DNA from: Lineus longissimus
Taxonomy: Eukaryota > Nemertea > Pilidiophora > Heteronemertea > Lineidae
DNA length: 64,000 nucleotides
Reading direction: 5' to 3'
Assembly: GCF_910592395.1 (NCBI RefSeq)
Contig: NC_088311.1
Location: forward strand, 4,094,501 to 4,158,500
Shown here piece after piece: positions 1 through 11,679 of the stretch. Positions within the stretch are counted from its first letter, which is position 1, and each line of letters begins with the position of its first letter. Position numbers and translations under genes: made by a program. The notes below the pieces were generated by a model, which was given only the letters and a program-made list of their open reading frames with translations, searched no databases and was not told the DNA's origin.

Positions 1-148
1 CATTTGGACCTTTTTGGATCACCTAATTTGTAGTAGGCTATTCATATCTTCTTGACAAAAGTGACCTCTATGAATCTGGCACTGAATGCGTTATTGCTTG
101 GTCCACACGGCTGACGCGACACGACAGCCTTTAGTTAGGTTGACTTAC

Positions 149-3100
149 CTGGTAGAATGGCGGCTGATCGGTTCTTGGGGACATTCTGAGGAGATCTTGC
201 GTCGGAGTATCGCTTCTCGGCGTGAAAGGTGTCAAACATGGAAAGAAGCTGAAAGTTTGATGAAAGTTGGATATTTTGAAGGAGTTGTTATGTTTTTTTA
301 TGATTGGTTCGCTTTTGAGAATTACTGACCTGTTTCTCTTACTTGTGTGAATTCAATTTTTATCACATCCCAACCGTTAGAAATAAAACTTGACAAAATC
401 TGTACCAGTTTTTTTATCCTGTTGGTATCAGGGTAACTGTTCAGATCCTTTGTTTTTTTCTTCCGAAATTAATTCACCTCGTGTTGTTCCTTTAGCTTGC
501 TCCGTCTGCCAGGCTCTTCTGGTGATGACAGCTTCCGGTACTCATCAAGAAATGTCGAGCACAAGATGGCGGTCCGTCCCACGTTGAAGTATTGCACCAA
601 CGCCTCATGGATGAAAATATACTGATCCTGGAGGAACGGTTAAAAAATAGAATAGACCGTATAAAGTATTAAAGTTGAGATCGACACAAAGTCACGTATT
701 TAAAAAAAAAAGTGTATGGAAGAGTAGGCCTAAGCTTACATGTCGACATGTAATGTATATCGCATTGTAAGGAAACTGTTGCCGATACTGATATATACAT
801 GTATATCTCTCCCAATCTAGTCTTAAATAACGGAATGGGAATGTATATGATCTTTTCTCACCGGTGTCTGCACCATATTTGTCCGAAATTTCCTCATTTC
901 TAGGATACACTCATGCGCATTGACCTTATCCTCGGCCTCTCCTTGGCGGAATAAGTAATCTATGGCAAGGAATGTCCCAGTACGCCCGATACCAGCGCTG
1001 CAAAATACATGTCATAGTACTAAAAAACTGGTCAAAGATTCTTCATGGAATCTAAGTGTTTCAACTCTTATGTTTAAAAGACCCCTATCATAATTCCGTC
1101 ATCTGGTGAATAAAATCGCATCGAGATTTTGATCGATTCCGACATGGACTTGCATTCAGAGTTTTCTAAGACTGGATTTCCTTAATGACTTCTAGCTGTA
1201 AGAATTTTGCAAGAAATGATGATACGTATGAACATAACTGTACCTGCAGTGCACTAAAACAGCTGTGTCACTCTGCTGGCTTGCAGTGGATGACACTCGT
1301 CTCCAGAATTCTACCATCGAAGATGCGAACTTCGGCGCCCCGTGATCAGGCCAAGTGGTAAAATGAAAATGATGAATGTTTCTTTTCTCGTCACCCTGAA
1401 AAGCAAAACGTTTGAGGAAGCTTTAACATGTATTATTGCTATGGCTGGACCTCCACGAAAAGAATTGGTTAATTGCAGTTGGCTGACCAATGTTTAAAAG
1501 ATGTCAAGCCGGAGATATCATTTGCAAAATCATTGATCAAATTCAACAACTTATCATAATCCATTACAGCTATGCTATACCTTTTTGGCTTCTAACGTGG
1601 TCATGGTAAAGTTTGGTAGTCGATTCATATTTATCAGTGTCACAGTTATCTCGCCATTAACTTCCACTGGTTGAGATTCGGACGGAAGATATCGCACACA
1701 TTTAAGCTGAAAAGATAACAAGAAAGGAATTGAAAAATGTGGTAAAATTAGAACAGTGGTATCGTGTCCGTAAGAAGGAAACGTGGACTATCGCATAAAG
1801 CCTGTGTGGTTTATCAGATTTTAAGGTAAGATGTAAAATCAGAGAGATGTCAGCTCGAGTTCAGTGAAAAATATGAGCCGACTACGCGTACCTTTCCCAT
1901 TTCCACGTAGTTGGAGACCATAGCAATTGTAGCACATTTCTCCTGCCAAATAAGTCTCCAGAAATCATTAATGGTATTTGCTAGTGGTCCTGTAAACAAA
2001 AACGGGCTGAATGAAATAATTGTCTAAAACATATAGTGCTATACATGTATATGCCTCATATGTCCATGGGCTGCTTAGTTGGTTTAATATTCAGTTTCGT
2101 GCATATGTAAATGTATCCTTATAGGATTCTTGAAAGAAAGACCTAATACGATTCTAAGAATCTTTATTTGGACCTTGATCGACCTGGGTAAAGAGATGTC
2201 CACAGCAGCCCTCAAGGAAAGAATTACCAATATGCAAATTGACCAAAAGTTCCAATTTTCTTACCTTGAGCGGCGATGAATTTCAATTGTTTCTCATAGC
2301 TCTGCGTAAAGGAATGAAAAAAAGATTTTTAACTGCTTTAAAATTACTTTAAAATAGGGTTGCTTTTCCTTGTCTATTCAACAAGCCTTCGCGAACCCAT
2401 TCTAACTTCCTGTTGGCATGGTCCACGATCGCATTGATGTCACCGCAGCTGCCTTGCCTTTGTCCGTTTTCTCAGCCCCCTAATCAACTTTTTTTTGAGG
2501 CGTGCACAATCTTTAAGAATACGTATATTTTTATTAGAATCTAGGGATTATAATATTCTCTTACAATCGAAAAATAACTCACCTCTACATAGCTTGCATT
2601 GATGTAATCTGAAGATGGGACACTGTCGATCGGATCTAGAACAACACGGGTGTGGTCGTCTGAAAAAAGACAAATGATAAAATTCAAATTTGCATTTGAT
2701 AAAAGGTTTGAGAATTTTTTGTTCCAGTTTCATCAAAAATAGTTGCAGGATAGTTTCTCAATTTGAATCCCTATAGATTCCAGAGTGTTTTGAATAGCGA
2801 TTAGGATAAGACTTACTTACAGGGCACAATGTTCCGAAATCTATTCTTTTTCATGTTGATCTTGCTCTCAGCAACAGTGTGAGCGTCTGTCAATTTCTCA
2901 GGAAATGTCTGAAAAACAAACATAACAGATAATAGACGATTACCTTTGATTTCTTTTTTTCAGTATCATGATATCGCAAAATCCTGTAAAAATGGTTGCA
3001 TGCAAATTATAGGCCTGATTACTGACCTCTTAGAAAGGATTTCAAATTATTGCTCTTGATGACCGTTGAAATAAACTATAACCGGAAAACACGTTACCTT

Positions 3101-6100
3101 AAATTCAGCCTTCAGTTCGATTGCATGATTGGATTTTTTCGCCATTACAATACTCAATAAGTCTGCAACAGGCATGTCATAGAATGCCTTTGATTTCACG
3201 TCGTAGTTCTCATGGATTTCCGAACGGACAACGTTCTCCTTTCGTTGGGGAAGTAAGTGACGCACGCTGTCGGTCAAATTGTCTTCAGTGTTATTTCCCC
3301 TGGCTGAGGATATGAAAGCAAATTTTAAACAAATTTTGTCAAGGTTGAGAACTTTATATTTTGTCGAAAAATTTTATATTTTGTTCAGTTGTAATCTAAC
3401 ATAAGTATCTCCAAGAAAATAGTGCCATATTTCATACGTTCCCCCAAACAGCTGCCAACGTGTGTTTTTGTGTTATTGCAGCCCCACTAAGCATCGGAAA
3501 TGACAGCGGGTTGTAACTTTTTGGCCTCAGGCTCGCTAATGATACTTTGGTCACAGCATTCCCAAAGACATAGGAAGTACGTATAGTATATCGAGGTAAA
3601 CCTACCACCTGGCATGATCAGCGACAACGGGACGTTTGCTGGTTCTGTATCAGTCTCAACAATCGTTTTTCTTCGTCGCTTCCTGAAATATAAGATACCG
3701 TCATTAGAGGCACTGCCAAATATCATAGGCCCACTGTTGCTGCTCATTTTCTTCGTAGAAAGCCGTTTTTTGGGTTGATTATTTTATTCAGAATCTAGGC
3801 GTTGCCCTACAGACCATTGGTTCTCCGGTAACTATGGTGAGAAGGTAAGAATAAATTACGGGATATTATGAAAATTAATATCAGACACCAACAGGCAGAG
3901 CGGGTTGAGGTATCGCAAACTACAAGCCAACTCGTGGGCATAGTGCTAACTTACCTGACCATTTGGTACACCAGTATTCCAATAACGATAACGATGATCA
4001 AAAGAATGGCACAAGTGATACAAATGCCAAGGATGATTGGATCAAATTTATAACCTAGAAAGCAAAAGAATATACACCAAAATAATCAAATAATTGATAA
4101 CACATATAATAAGTCCTAAAATCTATGAACCACAACTGATGATTTGAAAATCAGGTCTAGAAAATTGATGCTGGTGCTAATACTATACTTGCCTTTTGGT
4201 ATTATGAAATAAGCTACTGTCCCATTCTTTCTGAGCCCACCACTATTGATCACAGCCACGATAAATGAGTAGTTGGCGTTCACGTGGAGTCCTTTGACAG
4301 ATGTTACTGGTGAACTGGTCTCATGATTGTTCCAACGTGCAGACTTCGGACCCATCAGTTTGTAATGAATGGCGTAAAATGTGATGCTCTGGCAGTTCGC
4401 CTTACTTTTAGGAATCTCCTGAATAGCATGGAGAAGAAAAACAAAATAAGAGTGTAATAGGAATGGAAATTATTTACCTTGCTGTTCGAGGAAGGATTAA
4501 GGTCCACAGCTATTGAGACAAATTACCCCACAACATTCTCACAGGTCATTACCAGTTGATTTAGGGTTCCAAAAACATATTCGGTACGAAGTCATTTTCT
4601 TTTTAATTTTTTCGTGTAGTTGTAATATAATCATCTGGCATATAAAGTCTTGTTAGAGTAGTGTACAGACGAAAATTTTAAGAACATTGATTTCCTTTGC
4701 GAAAGCAGAACCTTTGAACCATTACCTTGATAGTAATGATTGTGCTGTTGAACAATTTTCCTGGCTTTATGCTAATTATGCTCGGACCCTCCGCTGGAGC
4801 TGAAAGACGAGAAACAAGTGGAAGCGTAAAACAAAGCCCCAAGATGTCCCATTATTGTTCTGAAATCTGTCATTTGAAGTTACCATTGTTCCCCCAGAAT
4901 AAGTTTCTGGAGTAAAGGCTCCTATATAGGTTAAATTTTATTTCCCTAATATGTGTTACAATTCCTGACGCAATGTCATTTTTTCTACCTACCCCCACAG
5001 CGAGTCCAGAGATTGCTCGATGGTCCTGGGGGACCCCACAAATTCACGCCATCAGTCGATCCTTTGTACTGCACAACTAACCGGAAGCTGTATTCTGTGT
5101 GCCCCTCCAGACCAGTCACATTTAGACTAAACCACGTGCTGGTTGGGAGGACGACCATTTCATCGTTATGGTCAAACCAGCGGAAGGTGCCATCGTTTTT
5201 CTTATACTGAAGACGGTATCTCTGGACCTGGCCGTAATTTGGGGCATTCGTTTGAGCTCTTTTGACAGGCCACTTAACCATTATTGATGAATCGTCTGAA
5301 GGGCCCAGCTTTGACACTGTCGGTATTTCTGAAATCACAAAATATCAGCCTACTTTTACGAAGACGACTGTAGTTGGCAGCAGAATTCAAGACTCTTCGT
5401 TGACCTTTAGGAAACATCACATAACCTTTGAGATTCTGAAAAACTCTACAGCTTACCTATGTTGCAGTAGGGTCCCGTATAACCAACTTTACAGCTCTGA
5501 GAACATTTCCCAGCTTCTACTCCACAACCCTTGCTGTTGGCACACTGACATTGATAGTTGCAATTTGGACCGTAGAAGCCTGTCGGACATTCTGAAAAAG
5601 AAAGCGGACTTGTTGACTCAGCCAGTCATTCTAACCTAAAAAACAACTGGAAAAGATAAAAAGGTAGGGAAAGTGGGAAATGCCAGCAAACTCACTTCTA
5701 AACTGATAAGCCCATGTTTTAACCTCACAAAGAGCCAGCGTCCCTGTCATCATTATCTTTACGAAGAGATATCGTCCAATTACTGGCTTGTTGCAGGTGA
5801 TTTCAGCTGTCTCGCCGTTCGCGACCATACCGGGATAGCTGTTGCAGACACCGGTGCCCTGGGCTATGTCAGGGTTGTCTACATTGGACACCCAGATTAT
5901 GAAGTTCTGTAACGCTGAAAATGATTTTTTAAAGACTTTTGGGACATTTCCTAAATAGCATATAATGTATGTACTGTGAGACGCACTTTGCCATATCAAC
6001 ATTAGAATAATTGTGGATTGGTTCATTTCATAAATAGTAAGAAAACACTTTGCGATATCACCAGAAACATCCTTGGAACAGAATGAAAAATGGTCATATG

Positions 6101-7126
6101 GGAGATCGAACTGTAAAGTTATTTTTTGTACAAAGAATACAAAACATGCACATGCTTTTAGAAGAAAAAGCTAAAAATCAAAAATTAAAAATGCTTGTTG
6201 TTTGTAAATATATGTACATACTTTGTCCACACTTTCCGGCACAGTTACGATTGTACAGCATGACTTTGAAGAGGACGAATTCCCTTCCCATGTCGACCCT
6301 CCACCACGGGATGTCATCATCAGCCTTTGTCTGGGTACAACTCGTCCAAGTTGTGGAAGTGCTACCGTCCACGGCCGCACTGGAAGGGGTAAAGTCGGCT
6401 AATGTGGACTTTTGTTTTGTTGGCATGCCTTTTGCCGCATTCCCTGAAATGACAAATGGTGATAAACGCCTTTTTAATTATCAGTTTCAATCCTCTCAAC
6501 CATCATAAAGGATAGCTATTATCAAAAACCAAATTCTTCGTAAACCATCTTTAACAGACAGGGTCTTTGTTAACACTTGAGTAAGGAATATAAAAACATC
6601 TAAAAACAGCCTAGTTCTTCCTATTAAAGCATGGTAAGCATTTCAAGAGTTTCGTTGACACTTACCGAGTTGACAGTACTCCCCATACCAGTCGGGTGCG
6701 CAGCCAGAAGGACACGCCCCAGTCGTGGAGTTGCACTGAACATCATATTTACAGTGGCAGGTGTAATCGCAATTGTAGCCGAATTTATTTGTTGGACAAC
6801 CTGCGAGAGAGAAAACGACATTACAAGACAGAATAAGAACCGCGACAGCAAGGGCTGAGGCCTGAGGCAATTTTGTGTCAAGCTCATGGTGAAATCATCC
6901 TAGACCGGCCAGGCCCTTCCCACTACAACTGGCAGCGCAGCGGATCGAAGCCCATTTTAATGGGCTAATCATCCTTCCTCAGCTCAGTATGGTGTTTGGG
7001 AAGGAAAATACGAACTCTCGGAAATTTACCAAACTATAGGACCGACCTGAAAATTCCAAACACCTTACCTTTCAGGGTAGCAAATAATCCTATCACAAAA
7101 GCCAGTGGAAACAAATCAATAATCAT
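149..7126 (-). CDS. Receptor-type protein tyrosine phosphatase (EGF-F5/8C-EGF-FN3-FN3-TM-PTP), 3' part outside window
   Basis: Twenty exons (high to low): 7069-7126, 6666-6800, 6222-6443, 5696-5914, 5457-5591, 4993-5328, 4726-4799, 4193-4418, 3955-4054, 3606-3682, 3098-3303, 2821-2908, 2583-2659, 2265-2301, 1892-1989, 1581-1706, 1244-1395, 862-997, 478-627, 149-248; phases agree throughout. The protein starts with a signal peptide (about residues 1-17). An EGF-like module (20-64), a fucolectin-type F5/8C module (65-211; PWWRVDMG, LALCEVKTWA), a second EGF-like module (212-256) and two FN3 domains (257-468) follow. A TM segment lies near 475-497. The first PTP domain has NIVPYDHTRV, WPDHGAP (acid D755), HCSAGIGRTG (C788, R794) and TPDQYIFIHEAL, so it should dephosphorylate phosphotyrosine. 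Exon 20 carries the linker to a second PTP domain (PKNRSAAILP), so D2 probably lies beyond base 1. The TAA at 469 is intronic under this model. The intron after exon 8 uses a GC donor. The 3606 exon edge could instead be 3609. Confidence 0.85.
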
Positions 7127-8802
7127 GGCTTTTTACGTCTTAGATTTTATTTCGCAAAGGCAGCCACACTGATAAACTATCAGAATGGCGAGATCAGGCC
7201 TATATCACCACTTCCTTCAATTCTATACGCCTACATTAATGTGATCTATTTTTATTCACCACGCATAAAATACAATACAAAGAAATACGAGCATTTCTTA
7301 ACATTATCATCAATGGAGGTGTTGAGAATCTAGGACACAGGTAAAAACTCACAATAGCTCCCGATGTCGGACAATGTGTGCCTTTGCCATGCTTGGGATA
7401 ACGGATCTCACACCATTTATCATGACCCAGCATGAGGCCGGCCTATATCAAAAATAAATAAATAAATGATTATTTTCATTTCGTGTCAAGTGTAGATGAG
7501 ATACTTGATGTAATTGCTTAGATTAAGACAATTGTACCGGTATACCAGAGAATAGTTAAATTCACTACTTTTACCCAAGAATAAGCAACAGTGTCGTGGT
7601 CGTCGTTCGGTAACAAAGGGGACGTATATGGAGAAGGAGGGGCATTTCCTTAGACACAGCGGAGCCCATTCACATCTTCACGGCAAAAATCCGACAACAA
7701 ACTAGGTCATAGAGTTATCAATTAGGTCAATATTGTCCATGCCCTGACTGAGAATTTGCGATGTAATTTGTCACATCTGATATTAATATAGGCTTAGTAT
7801 GGTATGGTAAGTACTCATCCTGCCGAATGGAAACCTCCGTCAGCAACAATAAATTCCTTCCTCATTCCTGGACCCACAACATTCACGGGTTTTGTCAATT
7901 TCGTAAATTCTGATATTGAACATATAAAATCATCATTTGATGCCATTATTTTGTAGATGTGCCATTAGTCACAGCTACAGATGACAGAATGCAACTTAGG
8001 CTTTGGTGTCCATTGAACAAAGGTCTTCAAAGGTCAGGCGGGCGCGTCGATTATAATAATAATATACAATGTATAATAATGATCACAATATTGAAGATAA
8101 GAAGAAGAATTCCCTAGCTTGTTGGCTTGGGAAGCCTAGTGATTCACCTTCCCTAAAGAATGCATAAGATTCGAGACATGTCCATTAAAGGGGCACTATA
8201 GGCAGCATCTTGGTAGGCAACATAAAGTTACACAAAGTAGCCAGTGAGTCTCTCACCTCTCACAGTTTGTCCTAACCTAGTCACGCCTGTAACAGGGATA
8301 CATTCAGTGATGAATCAAATAAGACCTAATGCCCTTACTCTGTTTATAAGTCAGCTAAAGTTGGCCAATTTGACCCCCTGCTCCTACATTGTCCCTCTTT
8401 AATGGGAAACTCTAGGCAACAGCTAGGTAGGCAAGATAAAGTTACACAAAGTCGCCAATAAGGGTCTCTCACACAACAGTATGTTGAAACTATGCACACG
8501 TGTTCGAGTGAGTGAGTGACGGTCACCTGTACACTGGATGCGCTACAAAGCTTCCAGCTGAAATTAGATTCTGGAAAAACCAAACTTCGAAGAAATCGAC
8601 CCAGTAGTTTTGCACTCCGACCCTAAAGGACAGCGACTTACTTCTAAAGCGAACTATGGAACCCTCCCTCCCTCTGATGAAGGAAGAGCCAACTTGCGGC
8701 TGTGAGAAGTTAGCCACATTGAAGAATTCCTATTTTGCTTTGCTTGACAAATGCGCGTGCGTGCATGTGCGTGTAGCTAGTGTTGTTCGCTGTGCATGCA
8801 CG
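7127..8802. other. Divergent region, receptor phosphatase / NDUFAF2
   Basis: Head-to-head upstream regions. A degenerate direct repeat lies at 8199-8265 and 8412-8478. An AT-rich stretch with TAATAATAATA is near 8055. No coding region was recognised. Confidence 0.5.
8199..8478 (+). repeat. Direct repeat, two copies 213 bp apart
   Basis: TAGGCA.CA.CT.GGTAGGCAA.ATAAAGTTACACAAAGT.GCCA occurs at 8199-8265 and 8412-8478, each followed by a GTCTCTCAC motif and preceded by a TTAA(A/T)GGG-type string. It looks like two decayed copies of one dispersed element. Confidence 0.65.
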
Positions 8803-10601
8803 ATGTCTCGCCGACCTGGGTATTTTGGCCAATTTCTGCAACGTATTAAAAAATCTTTTGTTATATATAGAACATCTGAAAAATATGTCGGAGAGGATCA
8901 CTTAGGAAATAAATATTTTGAGATCCAAAAAGGTTAGGAAAGCACTTGCATGTTGGCTCATCTTCATTGATCATCAAATTTACACGGGGGCGTTGACTAT
9001 TATGGGGCGCCCTGTCTTTCAAAATTCATTTTTGATCATTTTTTTAGATCAGTTTGCCTCATTCCAGATCAGCACACCCAGCAGTGGAGTGGTCGAAGTT
9101 CACCGAACCATGGATAGGGTTAGACACTGTTGAAAATGTCGCTCCAACTATGGTGTGCGTGGAGTGGACCAATGGCAATGCCGCCATGTGTGCTCTTCAC
9201 TTAACAAGCGTATAAACCTCTTTTCCTCTGTTCCTTATCAGATCATTTCACATTTCAGTAAAAATTAAAAACTTTCTTTTCAGATGAGAAATCTGGAGTA
9301 AAGGCAAAGAGGTCATATAAAGCTCATACAGAAGATCCTACCGCAGTCGGTGACATTCCAACAGAATGGGACTGTGAGTGCTGAAGCCTGTGTGTTCTGG
9401 TCCATTCTCTCATCTGATAATTTTCAGTGTAAAATAATGTAAACTCAATCAGGAGCTGTTGTGATTAGAAATGGCAGCCTGAGCCTGTACCTAGTAAAGA
9501 CCTATATCAACCGACTCCTGAGCCTAGTTTAAGATTGATCCAGCTGCAGGGAGAAAGCAACCGAATCCTTGAACTGACCACTTGGATTTTTTTTCAGCTT
9601 GGCTAAGATGGAGGAGAAATGATCCACCAATGCAAGAGGTAATTACCTGCTGTCCCTATAAGTTATTTCTAAAGAGTGCTCAGCTGATGTGATCATTTGT
9701 ACGCTTTAGCGATACCAAATTACAGGACGATTACACCCTCTTTTGTAACATGGCAACGGCATTGACTATGACTTCTGGAACCACAAGAATGCTCCGTGAA
9801 AATTTGTGTTGCGTACATTGATACAGTTAACCATCTTATTTCAGGAGATTGATAAAAATTATGCAATGATGATGGCAAGACAAGCAAGAGCCCAAGAACA
9901 GGATATGAAAGATAAACTGGTAAGAAGTCTAGGTGTCATAATTAGACGTCTGATCAGCAGTAAGACCCATTCAGACTGCAGTGTTATCGAAGCAAAGCGA
10001 CTTGCTCAATGCATGTGTGTCTTGGTTGTCGAACCCCCAATGTTCCAATCATTAGACCATTGCTCGTGCCACTCTGATAAGAATCGTAATGGCAGGTAAT
10101 TAAAGATGATTCCCACACATTGTCATCACCATTGTCATTTCAGGAAGCAGAGGAAAATTATGAAGCTGGAACAGTTCATCGTGTGGAAGCTTATCAAGAT
10201 AAATCAAGTGAGCAAATGCTTTCGAGTGCTCCAGTATCCTGTTCATAAACCATCTTGGACTGTATCGAATGACTAGCTTTCTGAAAGAGAAAGATCTTGT
10301 CTCAAGCAAGTGGTTCTATACTTAAGAAGTGATTCACGTTGCTAGATAAATTCTTTGTGTCAACCTTCAGGATGCTGGCCTGGTGTTATTTCCTGCGAGT
10401 AGTGCTTTGACTAGAAAAGTGGCAGTGCCCACAATGTGATCATCTTGTGGTCATGACAGCTCCAGACTTTCTTACAGCACTAATGGAAAAATTTCTAAGC
10501 CAAGCTGTATGATAGTTTATTCTTATCTTCCAGAATTCCCAACCTACTCGGATTATGAACAAGTGCCCGGTGTCGAGCCTAAAACAAAGGAAGACAGATG
10601 A
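8803..10601 (+). CDS. NDUFAF2: NADH dehydrogenase complex I assembly factor 2 (mimitin)
   Basis: Six exons, 8803-8932, 9284-9373, 9598-9638, 9845-9919, 10144-10207 and 10534-10601, give 155 residues; the human protein is about 169. The start is MSRRPGYFGQFLQRI. Conserved family stretches are YVGEDHLGNKYFE near residues 28-40, DIPTEWDSWLRWRR across the exon 2/3 junction, and the acidic/basic helix EIDKNYAMMMARQARAQEQ. Known family role: a mitochondrial chaperone that helps build respiratory complex I, in the NDUFA12-like fold. Every splice site is GT-AG and the frame is preserved. The ATG at 8803 is the first one followed by the family N-terminus. An AATAAA at 10789 lies about 190 bp after the stop. 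The nearest gene downstream is ASNA1, convergent. Confidence 0.92.
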
Positions 10602-10788
10602 CAACAGTGAGATGAGAGGTTCAGGCTTGGAGTTTATTTATGAAGTGGACCGTACCCGGTACCGGAGTTTCTTCAACATTTGTATCATCTGAAAATGGAT
10701 TTAGAATTGATCTCTGATGTGAAGTAAACCTGGATCGGTATTACAATCAGTAATTTATGGAGTGCATTGTTCCTCAAGAGTGACTGCA

Positions 10789-10794
10789 AATAAA
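10789..10794 (+). promoter_or_regulatory. Polyadenylation signal for NDUFAF2
   Basis: AATAAA 188 bp after the NDUFAF2 stop, on the coding strand. Confidence 0.55.
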
Positions 10795-11193
10795 AATGTT
10801 TAAAAAGACCTGAAGTTTTGCCTTATTTCTGTTTAGACCGAGTAGTTGGAGGTACTTGACTATTGGAGGGACAACTCCTCAGCGGTTTTGTTACCAGCTG
10901 CAATTGGCCGTCCCCTGATTATCAGTGGTGCATCACCATAAAGGAAGTTAGGCGGATCAGATCCAGAGCAAGATGAGCTACTCAGTAAATTGGGAGGCTA
11001 ACATTCCAGGCGGAGGTGGAGACCTTGAGAAGGGGCCAAAATGGTCACACATGTTTGCCATGTTGATTGATGTCTTCCTCTTCGCCATTTATGTTACTTT
11101 GAGGGACACAATCTCCGCAGATACATATATACAAGAAAGGTTTACTAAACATTGTTTGAAACAAAGCTGAACACCTTTTTGACCAAACCAAGA

Positions 11194-11199
11194 TTTATT
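11194..11199 (-). promoter_or_regulatory. Polyadenylation signal for ASNA1
   Basis: AATAAA on the minus strand, about 480 bp beyond the ASNA1 stop. It is the closest canonical hexamer noticed. Confidence 0.4.
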
Positions 11200-11679
11200 T
11201 ACAAAGCTTTCAGAAGCAACAAAAAATACAACAGGCAGTGATGGAAAGTCATCCCAAGTACATTATGTTGTGACAGTCATTTGCTAAATCATGTACAAAT
11301 AAATATGGCATGATATTTTTTACATGCCCGAACCAATCATCCTAACATTCATGACGATTTGTAACTACATGTACCAATAACCCTATTTTCCTAGAGAAAC
11401 GAACAAACTGTATACATGTAAGTGCTTGGAATTCCCCTCGGATCTTAAAAACTGGCTTCAACAGATGTGTAAAGCAATAGTTCTGTAGACAAAAGCTGAA
11501 GCAAGGAGCCAAACATGTATCTCAAGTTGTCCCTGAGTACATCTGCTGTGTCTAGGATCTATGCTGGTAAATGGTAAGGGTTGTCCTACTCTGTAGTGGG
11601 CATGAGAAGGCTTTGACTCATTTGACAACACCCGCAGCCATCTCTGAACAAAATGGCTGCATCTAAAATCCATCCTGTC

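Larger units (their letters stand above)
10602..11679. other. NDUFAF2/ASNA1 convergent 3' region
   Basis: This is the shared 3' flank of two convergent genes, with poly(A) signals for both (10789 on +, 11194 on -). A 65-codon + strand ORF at 10973-11170 has one hydrophobic stretch. It shows no family resemblance and no clear splice partner, so it is not called as a gene. Confidence 0.5.

Noticed and set aside
86-328. 80-codon + strand ORF at the left edge
   Set aside because: It is antisense to phosphatase exon 149-248, which has the PTP linker sequence and matching phase.
469-471. TAA as the end of the phosphatase gene
   Set aside because: A GTGAAT donor lies just before it and an in-phase exon with D2-type sequence follows at 149-248, so the stop is intronic.
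10973-11170. 65-codon + ORF with a hydrophobic stretch
   Set aside because: No family resemblance, no good splice site and location in a convergent 3' region; treated as chance.
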